Below are positions 8,896-14,548 of a stretch of 64,000 bases of DNA, one piece after another. The notes under the pieces are model-generated. The model saw only the letters and a list, made by a program, of their open reading frames with translations. It had not been told where the DNA came from and made no database searches. The stretch's first letter is position 1; the number at the start of each line of letters is the position of its first letter. The stretch lies in the NCBI RefSeq assembly GCF_001644565.1, contig NZ_CP011387.1:2767001-2831000 (forward strand). Direction: 5' to 3'. The stretch is from Deinococcus puniceus (GTDB taxonomy: Bacteria > Deinococcota > Deinococci > Deinococcales > Deinococcaceae). The position numbers and the translations under genes are program-made.

Positions 8896-9893
8896 GGTTC
8901 CTTGGCAACCCTCCAAGTACACCCGCGCCCAGCTCGAAGAACGACGACTCGCCGCCCTGCCGGTGATCCAAGCCGGTGGTCAAACCAATCAGCAGATTGC
9001 GAATCAATTTGGTGTCTCCATCCACACCATCTACACCTGGAAAGAGCGTCTCAAGCGTCAGGGTGGTTTGGAAGCCACCGTCACGCCCGGTCGGCCGGGC
9101 CGCTTGACGCCGGAACAGCGGCAACAGATCGGCACCCTCCTGCAGGAGGGTGCTCGCGCGTTTGGGTTTCCCGATGACACGTGGACGACGCCTCGCGTGC
9201 GTGAGGTCATCGGTCGTCGGTTGGATGTGTGGTACCACCCGGATCATGTTCGGAAGCTGCTCCACGGGTTGGGGTTTTCACCGCAACGACCCAGCAAAGG
9301 GGCCCTCGAGCAGAACGAGACAACACTGCGAACCTGGGTGCAGACCACGCGCCTGGAGGTCGAAAAAAAAGGTCGCGCTCGGCGCGACCCTGGTGTATCT
9401 CGATGAGGTGGGTTTCAGTCTGAAGGGTGTGGTGCGCCGAACGTGGGCTCCCAAGGGAAAGACACCCATCGTGCGTCTTCCGGCCAGTTGGCAGAAGCTG
9501 TCAACCATTGGTGCAATCACCTCTAGGGGCCAATTCCTACAGCACACGCAGGTAGGAGCCATCAAGACGCCCAACGTACTGGCCTTCTTAGCGCATGTCT
9601 TGAAGCAGGTCCCAGGCGAGGTGATCCTCGTGCTGGACAATGCCGCCATTCACCGAGCGAAAGCCGTATCGGCTTTCGTAGAGACCGTAGAACGCCTGAC
9701 CCTAGTCTATTTGCCGCCCTACTCGCCAGAATTGAATCCCATTGAGAAGGTCTGGGCGTACGTCAAGCGCAACGTGCTAGGCAATTTCTGTGCCAAGACG
9801 ACCAAAGAACTCAAAGAGCGGCTCCGTTCGGGTTGGCAGCGGGTGCGGTATATCAGCCTGCCACAACGGCTTATGGCGGCAACTCCGATTTAA
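8894..9893 (+). CDS. IS630 transposase, two frames joined at an A8 run
   Basis: The first frame (8894-9406) holds the N-terminal helix-turn-helix: QTNQQIANQFGVSIHTIYTW, then a winged segment with GRPGRLTPEQRQQI. The second frame supplies the catalytic DDE domain: VYLDEVGFSLKG (D1), VLDNAAIHRAK (D2) and PELNPIEKVWAYVK (E). The frames meet at eight A's, 9363-9370: zero frame reads E-K-K-G-R, the +1 frame K-K-V-A-L-G. Loss of one A, or +1 slippage on the run, gives one 332-residue protein, the usual length. IS630 members often use such shifts, so this may be programmed rather than mutational. Confidence 0.85.
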
Positions 9894-9908
9894 ACCGGTA
9901 TCAATAGT

Positions 9909-9918
9909 ATACTTCATC
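9909..9918 (+). repeat. Right terminal inverted repeat of IS630 element
   Basis: ATACTTCATC, the exact inverse of 8886-8895, 15 bases after the transposase stop. Confidence 0.65.
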
Positions 9919-9940
9919 TTGCTTCCAAAAATGTTTCTTG

Positions 9941-10147
9941 TTAACTGTCCTTCTTCGATACATTGATAATTTTTCTATCATTTAGAATTATTTTCAGAAC
10001 TCTTACTCCGTAAAACAGAGCTGCTACCGAAGTAGTAACAGCGAGTATGTTAAACCCCCAATGGTCTTTGCTATTCTGAAGATTTATAAATAAATTGGAC
10101 AGAAATATCAAAGAGACGAAGATCATTACGCCGATTCTTTTGCTCAT
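9941..10147 (-). CDS. Small two-helix membrane protein, immunity candidate
   Basis: 68 residues. Two predicted membrane helices (VMIFVSLIFLSNLFI and FNILAVTTSVAALFYGVRVL) are separated by a short polar loop, with a Lys/Asp-rich tail (KIINVSKKDS). The ATG follows AAGG at 6 bases. AT-rich, unlike the chromosome. It lies 89 bases downstream of a double-glycine precursor on the same strand. Small membrane proteins directly after bacteriocin genes are often immunity proteins; that role here is inference from position and size only. No family recognised. Confidence 0.65.
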   Translation of the reverse strand: MSKRIGVMIFVSLIFLSNLFINLQNSKDHWGFNILAVTTSVAALFYGVRVLKIILNDRKIINVSKKDS

Positions 10148-10236
10148 TATATACCTTATTATTTCATTGAATTGGCTTGATCAAATGGCAACAGAGGGTG
10201 AATAGCTCTGTTGCCATTTGGTATGCCTTTAAGCGA

Positions 10237-10590
10237 TCAATAATTATATGTTGCGGAAGCTTGGCTACTAATTCTTCCTCCGCCATATGTGTTAGTTGTC
10301 GTAGAGTTTGAATAAACAACCTGCTTGGGTGGATTACCACTGCGACATTCTTGCAGATTCTCTCCAAGCGCAACGGCAGAGTTGATAGTTCCACCCGCTG
10401 CTGCCACTGAACCAAAGCCTGCCATAGTTTTCGTCAAAGGCTCAGGGTCAACAACAGCTATTGCTCCAGCAACAAACGCTCCACCAGCGGTGCCTATCAT
10501 GGTTAGGAAATTACCCACCATATCAAAGCAGTCTTTTGTAGCACCGCCGCAGATAATCAACTGATCTTCTCTTGAGATTTTATTCAACAT
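10237..10590 (-). CDS. Double-glycine leader precursor peptide, bacteriocin/microcin-like
   Basis: 117 residues with a good site AGGAG 6 bases before the ATG. The leader is MLNKISREDQLIICGG: Gly -1 and -2, Ile -4, acidic -8/-9 and Ile -12 fit the pattern cut by C39 peptidases. The predicted mature part is about 101 residues: KDCFDMVGNFLTM, a Gly/Ala-rich hydrophobic stretch (GTAGGAFVAGAIAVV and GFGSVAAAGGTINSAVALG), a second Cys in NLQEC, then a Ser/Thr/Asn/Tyr-rich tail ending SATYNY. Gly-rich amphipathic helices plus a Cys pair recall class II bacteriocins and colicin V-like microcins. I recognise no named family. The exporter is 1.4 kb downstream on the same strand. Confidence 0.75.
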   Translation of the reverse strand: MLNKISREDQLIICGGATKDCFDMVGNFLTMIGTAGGAFVAGAIAVVDPEPLTKTMAGFGSVAAAGGTINSAVALGENLQECRSGNPPKQVVYSNSTTTNTYGGGRISSQASATYNY

Positions 10591-10686
10591 GAATTCTCCT
10601 GTAGTGGATAATAGCCGCCTTGAGTCGGCTTGCAGTTATCTAAAACCTAAATAGATTTAACAACTTCACTTCACTTCGAAGCCAGA

Positions 10687-10879
10687 ATGCAAAGCCCAAT
10701 TGCCTTGCACACCCTTATTCTCCGCCACAATCCCAAAACTGTACATATGTCTAAAGTCATATATCTTTAGTTATAGACGGACTGGGTTGCTGAGCGGTCA
10801 GTGTTTCGCTTACTGCTGTGTCAGACGGCCCCAGCACCCGCGCAATAACTTCGGCGCAGCTCTTCACGCTCAGCTTGCG
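10687..10879. repeat. 190-bp direct repeat, copy 1
   Basis: Runs from ATGCAAAGCCC to CAGCTTGCG and matches 13405-13594 with scattered substitutions (well over 80 percent by eye). It includes the 3' end of a LuxR-type gene and its downstream sequence with ATATATCTTTAGTTATAG. The right end coincides with the junction in the C39-LuxR chimera. Confidence 0.85.
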
Positions 10880-11023
10880 CAATAGCCCATACATGCTGGT
10901 GCCGCTTTGGATTGTGACTGCCAAGTCACGCAAGCGATACAGCCGCTCGTGGCGTGACCAATACGCGAGGACTGTGGCAAGACATGCGGGGCCGCAGTCG
11001 GTAGAATCAACTTGTTTAATCAA
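10757..11023 (-). pseudogene. C39 peptidase fragment fused in frame to a LuxR C-terminal fragment
   Basis: 88 residues. The first 49 (VDSTDCGPACLATVLAYW through GTSMYGLLR) match the start of the exporter at 8857 and keep the catalytic Cys but not the His/Asp. The rest (KLSVKSCAEVIARVLG and the tail ending SITKDI) matches the C-terminal end of the LuxR-like protein at 13475-13750. The junction is at about 10877-10880, in short GC-rich homology (TTGCGCAA against TTGCGAAA). Start TTG 11021-11023 has GGAAGG 10 bases upstream. It is most likely a recombination scar with no peptidase activity, though the frame is intact. Confidence 0.8.
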
Positions 11024-11201
11024 GATTACTAATCACCTTCCAAAAATGCACAAAAAGCCATTGACCCTAGAGAGCTGAACTCCTAAAGAGCCTGCTGATT
11101 TTATTGGTACTAAAACGCATTTTGTCTACCTATTTCAACTTTCTCGCTCTATCTTGAAGAGATTCTATATGATTTCCTGTTATATTTGTCAGAACAAACA
11201 A

Positions 11202-11558
11202 TTACAATTCAAGTGTGATGCGCTTATTTCTAAGAGAATATTTATATTTATATTGTTTATCGTTAATTGATACTTCCAAATTCCTCACATGATCCCATGG
11301 AAAAATATTAAGGAAAAGAAAATCTAGGGTAAGCAGATCGACACCTTCAGGCGGTATAATGTGAAACTTTATTTCTTTATCATCACCATCTATGATGCGT
11401 TTTTCTGCAAGCTCAACTCTTCTATTTTCTAATATTTCCTTACCTTTTAACAAAAGAAAATGTATGCTTAAATCAACCTTAAACCAAATACCCAAGAAGC
11501 CAAGCCAAAAGCCGAAGATGGAATAGGAATGATACTTGACTGTAACATTGATAACCAC
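11202..11558 (-). CDS. Hypothetical protein with one membrane segment
   Basis: 118 residues from GTG 11556-11558, chosen because GGAGGA lies a few bases upstream; the frame is open further to 11612. It starts with a short beta-like stretch (VINVTVKYHSYS), has one hydrophobic segment (FGFWLGFLGIWF), then about 80 charged residues (LENRRVELAEKRIIDGDD, then LEVSINDKQYKYKY). No family recognised. AT-rich. Its position between the CPBP protease and the precursor suggests a part of the peptide locus, perhaps immunity, but nothing in the sequence proves it. Its 5' part overlaps a transposase-like remnant frame. Confidence 0.5.
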   Translation of the reverse strand: MVINVTVKYHSYSIFGFWLGFLGIWFKVDLSIHFLLLKGKEILENRRVELAEKRIIDGDDKEIKFHIIPPEGVDLLTLDFLFLNIFPWDHVRNLEVSINDKQYKYKYSLRNKRITLEL

Positions 11559-11649
11559 ATATCCTCCGTATTTTCTACCATAGTGACAAATAGCTGCCGG
11601 GTGATGGTGCAATCATTACCCCAAGCGGGGCGAAAAGGCAAAAGTTGGC

Positions 11650-11757
11650 TAAGTAGGTGGCGGCAGTACAAGTGGGTATCGATCAGATTCGCTGTTCGCG
11701 CCCAAAGAGGTTTTTTCGTCACCGCGGACATCGGAGTATGACCATCTCTACCCACGC
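11650..11757. repeat. 107-bp inverted repeat, left arm
   Basis: Runs from TAAGTAGGTGGCGG to ATCTCTACCCACGC and is the inverse of 13265-13370, about 90 percent identical by eye. On the minus strand it encodes MSAVTKKPLWARTANLIDTH and continues as HLLSQLLPFRPAWG (frame 11468-11755), which looks like the N-terminal end of a transposase. Each arm may be a remnant of the same insertion element. Confidence 0.8.
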
Positions 11758-11767
11758 TAGCTAATTA

Positions 11768-12259
11768 CTATGTAAAACCAAATTTTAGAACAAACACTAT
11801 CAAAAGAAGCCATAACATATTGTACAGGGCGTGAAAAATAATATTATATTGTCGCCCAAGTAGTACGGCGATGTACCAACATAAAACACCAAGGAAAAAG
11901 AATGTGTACAGATTTTGGTCAGCGTATTTTTTATGGGCAAGTGCAAAAATAAAAGATTGAATCAGGCATATCATTAAACTTACAGATTCTTTCTTTGTAA
12001 ACCTATTCAATATGTATATTGGAATATTTCTGAATACAAATTCTTCCACCAAAGGTGCTATAATAATGGTAATAAAAGCGTAGGGAAGTAGTTCTATTAA
12101 ATTATAGTTAGGATATTTATCTTGTGTGACTACATTGGTTTTATTAATATGGGCTACTAAAGGCAAATTAATAAAAAAATACATAAGCGATATGGCGAAC
12201 ACAATAAATAATTTTGCCGAAATCTTGAGATCGGTGGCTAATTTATAAAGGTTTGACAC
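11768..12259 (-). CDS. CPBP (Abi) family intramembrane metalloprotease
   Basis: 163 residues, starting at GTG 12257-12259, which has GGGAGG 7 bases upstream; an upstream ATG at 12289 has no site. Multi-helix membrane protein. It has the three CPBP motifs in order: EEFVFR (EExxxR), FALAHKKY (FxxxH) and HALYN (HxxxN), which form the metal-binding active site in this family (Rce1/PrsW-related). CPBP proteins are frequent in bacteriocin gene clusters, as immunity proteins or processing enzymes. Here the gene is directly downstream of a precursor-like gene, and the 107-bp inverted repeats lie outside this pair. Very AT-rich, so probably acquired. Confidence 0.85.
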   Translation of the reverse strand: MSNLYKLATDLKISAKLFIVFAISLMYFFINLPLVAHINKTNVVTQDKYPNYNLIELLPYAFITIIIAPLVEEFVFRNIPIYILNRFTKKESVSLMICLIQSFIFALAHKKYADQNLYTFFFLGVLCWYIAVLLGRQYNIIFHALYNMLWLLLIVFVLKFGFT

Positions 12260-12481
12260 ACACAATCCTCCCGCAATGCAAAGATGCATCAGCGTACTAA
12301 TGCCTCCTGTTTATAGATTGCTCTGAAATGTAGACTTGAAAAATACTACGATGTGATTGGATTAATTGCTTCCATATACATGCTATCTGAAATATATACT
12401 GCCTGTATCATAGAGAACTAGACTACCCATTCTTGCATTTAAGCCATCGTTTGTAGATGCATTTTGATTCGCTCCATTTAC

Positions 12482-12733
12482 CTAATGATTAGAATCACAA
12501 GTCGTGCCTGTGCTATCAGCTCTATTGCTTGAATACTTACTCGTGTAAGTCTGGGAAACAGAAGAAGTTGCATTGAAAACAAAGTCCACAGTTCCAGTAA
12601 CAACACTACATATCTGTTGAGGACTTACCGAAAAGCTTGGAGTGCATTGCGTACGGGACACTGCAATGGTTGCCGAGGGAACTCCAGCACATATATTAGG
12701 GGGCAATGCGCCTCCGCCGAAAACCTCTCCTAC
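12482..12733 (-). pseudogene. Precursor-peptide paralogue A with truncated leader
   Basis: Homologous to the precursor at 12975-13238 from the leader end onward: VGEVFGG, then LPPNICAGVPSATI, SPQQICSVVTGTVDF, and a Ser/Thr-rich tail ending CDSNH. The N-terminal half of the leader is missing: upstream of VGEVFGG the frame has only RSLY and then a TAG, with no start codon. A TTG at 12704-12706 behind GGAGG could start a leaderless product (74 residues), which the exporter should not recognise. It is probably a broken copy. The mature part has four Cys, two of them shared with copy B. Confidence 0.65.
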
Positions 12734-12745
12734 ATATAAGCTTCT

Positions 12746-12892
12746 CTAAAATGCTGCTAATAAGATTCCGAGCAAAATTGATGAGACAAGGGCTTGAGCT
12801 GAATACTTGTGATATGTTTTCAAATTTGCGACTGAATTCCATAATTTGAGCTTTGATAATATCATAAAACAATATGGCTTAAAATTGCTCAA
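12746..12892 (-). CDS. Small membrane-anchored peptide between the two precursor paralogues
   Basis: 48 residues if started at TTG 12890-12892, which follows GGAG at 6 bases. The frame is open further to 13027 but would then overlap the precursor B gene. The tail is a hydrophobic segment ending SSILLGILLAAF. It is 82 bases downstream of precursor B. A small one-helix protein after a precursor could be an immunity protein, but the start is weak and the frame may be chance. Confidence 0.35.
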   Translation of the reverse strand: MSNFKPYCFMILSKLKLWNSVANLKTYHKYSAQALVSSILLGILLAAF

Positions 12893-12974
12893 GAGAATCT
12901 CCGAACGACCACCCTCACATACTCGTTGTTCATATATGTAAACAAGGGGGGATTGAGTCCCCCCTTTTGTAAGA

Positions 12975-13238
12975 TCACCTATAAGGACTGATGTTCTTCT
13001 CTTGAAACATCCACAGTGTTTTCGCATCGTGAGCCTGCGGAACTTCTATGTTAGAAACTGCATTGGAAACATAGTTCACAGTTCCAGTAACAACATTGCA
13101 TACCTGTTGAGGATTTACCAAAATGTTCGTACGGGGCACTTGAATGGGTGCCGAGGGAACTCCAGCACATATTTGAGGGGGAAATGCATCTCCGCCGAAA
13201 ACCTCTCCCACTTCAACCATCGTCATTTCTTTCAACAT
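12975..13238 (-). CDS. Double-glycine leader precursor peptide B
   Basis: 87 residues. AAGGAG lies 7 bases before the ATG. The leader MLKEMTMVEVGEVFGG has Gly -1/-2, Val -4, Val -7, Glu -8 and Met -12, as expected of a C39-exporter substrate. Predicted mature part about 71 residues: FPPQICAGVPSAPIQVPRT, then NPQQVCNVVTGTVNYV and a charged tail (LWMFQEKNISPYR). Two Cys about 26 residues apart could form a disulphide. It shares PPxICAGVPSA and PQQxCxVVTGTV with paralogue A, which defines a small peptide family I do not know. The right arm of the inverted repeat ends 27 bases upstream, next to its promoter region. Confidence 0.75.
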   Translation of the reverse strand: MLKEMTMVEVGEVFGGDAFPPQICAGVPSAPIQVPRTNILVNPQQVCNVVTGTVNYVSNAVSNIEVPQAHDAKTLWMFQEKNISPYR

Positions 13239-13264
13239 AATTTACTCCTTTCTAAGTAACTAGC

Positions 13265-13370
13265 GAGGGTAGAGATGGTCATGCTCTAATGCCCGCGGCG
13301 ACGAAAAAACCTCTTTGGGCGCGAACAGTGAATCTGATCGATACCCACTTGTACTCCCGCTACCTACTTA
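13265..13370. repeat. 107-bp inverted repeat, right arm
   Basis: Inverse of 11650-11757. Together the arms enclose 1.5 kb with precursor B, paralogue A, a small peptide and the CPBP gene. The arm ends just upstream of the precursor B ribosome site. Confidence 0.8.
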
Positions 13371-13404
13371 CTACTTATGGCTGAAACGTTATATCTAATC
13401 CTGT

Positions 13405-13594
13405 ATGCAAAGCCCGATTGCCTTGCACGCCCTTATTCTCCGCCAGAATCCCAAAACTGTACATATATCCAAAGTCATATATCTTTAGTTATAGACGCAC
13501 TGGTTTGCTGAGCGGTCAGTGTTTCGCTTTCTGTCGTGTCAGGCGGCATCAGTTGTGCAATAGCTTCGGCGCAGCTCTTCACACCCAGTTTGCG
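13405..13594. repeat. 190-bp direct repeat, copy 2
   Basis: Matches 10687-10879. It covers the last third of the LuxR-like gene 13475-13750 and about 70 bases downstream, including ATATATCTTTAGTTATAG at 13477-13494. Confidence 0.85.
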
Positions 13595-13750
13595 AAAGAT
13601 GTCAGATAAGTAAACTTTGACGGTTCCTTCGGTGCCGCCCAAGAGCGAGGTGATGTGTTTGCTGCACGCTCCACGGGCCAGCTCAGTCACCAAGGCTTGC
13701 TTGCAGATGGTCAGTGAGACAAATTGGGTAACACAGGCAGGCAGATACAC
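13475..13750 (-). pseudogene. LuxR-type HTH protein with replaced N terminus, probably defective
   Basis: 91 residues. From residue 14 on it matches the intact regulator at 14099-14356: QALVTELARGACSKHITSLL, then GTEGTVKVYLSDIFRKLGVK, with Gly-Gly in place of Gly-Ile at the recognition turn. The segment before it (MYLPACVTQFV) is unlike the paralogue and overlaps the end of the secreted-protein gene 13711-14010 in another frame. No ribosome site seen. It looks like a duplicate joined to foreign sequence. The tail ending ITKDI is shared with the C39 chimera. Confidence 0.6.
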
Positions 13751-14010
13751 GGCTTAGCGTTCTTGTCTTCCCACCAGTATGAGGTCATGTCATTGCCGCT
13801 GGGAGGCTGAGAAGGCGGACGAACACCAATCAAACTTCCGGGAGGCTGGGGAGGGACAACATACCCTTGTGCAACCTGTGCCAGTGCTTTAGACAGCTCT
13901 ACCGAGACAGGGGGGAGGGCGAGTGCGAGACGGGGAGCCGAATCTTGAGACTGAGCAGCAGCGACGCCACTGAGGATCAAGGCCAACATGAAAAATCGAG
14001 TGCTTTTCAT
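13711..14010 (-). CDS. Small secreted protein, end possibly altered by rearrangement
   Basis: 99 residues. Residues 1-19 form a clear signal peptide (FFMLALILSGVAAAQ). The rest is Pro/Ser-rich with LALALPPVSVELSKALAQVA and IGVRPPSQPPSGND. The last residues (KPCICLPVLPNLSH) overlap the start of the LuxR-like copy and may come from a fusion. No family recognised. It could be an exported accessory or sensor protein of the peptide locus. Confidence 0.5.
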   Translation of the reverse strand: MKSTRFFMLALILSGVAAAQSQDSAPRLALALPPVSVELSKALAQVAQGYVVPPQPPGSLIGVRPPSQPPSGNDMTSYWWEDKNAKPCICLPVLPNLSH

Positions 14011-14044
14011 GCGTTTATAATGCGGTATTTATGACCATTCTGGA

Positions 14045-14090
14045 ATATATCTTTAGTTATATGTCTTTGGATATATATCTTTAGTTATAT
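14045..14090. repeat. Two copies of ATATATCTTTAGTTATAT
   Basis: 18-base direct repeats at 14045-14062 and 14073-14090, 28 bases apart, downstream of the LuxR gene. Near-identical sequences lie at 10759-10776 and 13477-13494, at the 3' ends of the other LuxR-derived copies. They could be duplicated 3' flanks or binding sites. Confidence 0.6.
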
Positions 14091-14098
14091 ATCTTTCT

Positions 14099-14356
14099 CT
14101 ATAGTCTCGCCAGCCTGACTATCTGCTGTAGTTCATCCTCCGTTATACCGAGTGGCCCCAGTACCTCCAACATAACTTCAGCTCGACTCTTCACGCGCAG
14201 CTTGCGAAAGATGTTGGACAAATGAACTTTGACGGTTCCTTCAGTAATGCCCAGTGCAGAGGCGATGCGTTTGTTGCAGGCTCCACGGGCCAATTCTGAA
14301 ACAAGAGCCTGCTCGCGGGTGGTCAAGGTGTCCAGAGAAAGAGATGCTGTGGGCAT
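14099..14356 (-). CDS. Single-domain LuxR/GerE-type regulator
   Basis: 85 residues consisting only of a LuxR-type helix-turn-helix: LTTREQALVSELARG, NKRIASALGITEGTVKVHL (helices 2-3 with recognition helix) and IFRKLRVKSRAEVM. GGAG lies 5 bases before the ATG. It lacks a receiver or ligand domain, as in GerE-type proteins. As the first gene of the minus-strand island, it is the natural candidate to control it. The histidine kinase at 14549 is divergent, 192 bases away, and of the NarL-type class that normally works with LuxR-HTH proteins, but no receiver domain is seen here. Confidence 0.85.
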   Translation of the reverse strand: MPTASLSLDTLTTREQALVSELARGACNKRIASALGITEGTVKVHLSNIFRKLRVKSRAEVMLEVLGPLGITEDELQQIVRLARL

Positions 14357-14548
14357 AAAAACTCCAAATTGAGAGGCAAGTACGTCGGATGCCGATCTAA
14401 ATCAACAGCGAGTCATTCTACGAGTGGCATATTTCACATCATTCCCCCCAACTAGACAACATTATTTTGCTTGAGTGCTAACCGGAAAGCTGACCCCACC
14501 CCCGCATCCATTACCCTTCCCCGGCCCCCCGTTGCCTATGCTGTAGGC

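Larger units (their letters stand above)
8879..9918 (+). mobile_element. IS630-family insertion sequence
   Basis: About 1.04 kb. A frameshifted DDE transposase is flanked by an inverted pair GATGAAGTAT (8886-8895) and ATACTTCATC (9909-9918). IS630 elements insert at TA, but I could not fix the outer ends because no clean TA pair is visible. On its right the host sequence resumes as CTTCCAAAAATG, which also occurs just upstream of the C39 fragment at 10757-11023 (11037-11048). The element therefore sits between the ribosome site and the body of the exporter gene. Base composition is like the chromosome, not like the AT-rich island. Confidence 0.85.

Noticed and set aside
12893..13027. Longer version of the small membrane peptide frame
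   Set aside because: Would overlap precursor B and has no ribosome site; TTG 12892 behind GGAG is more likely.
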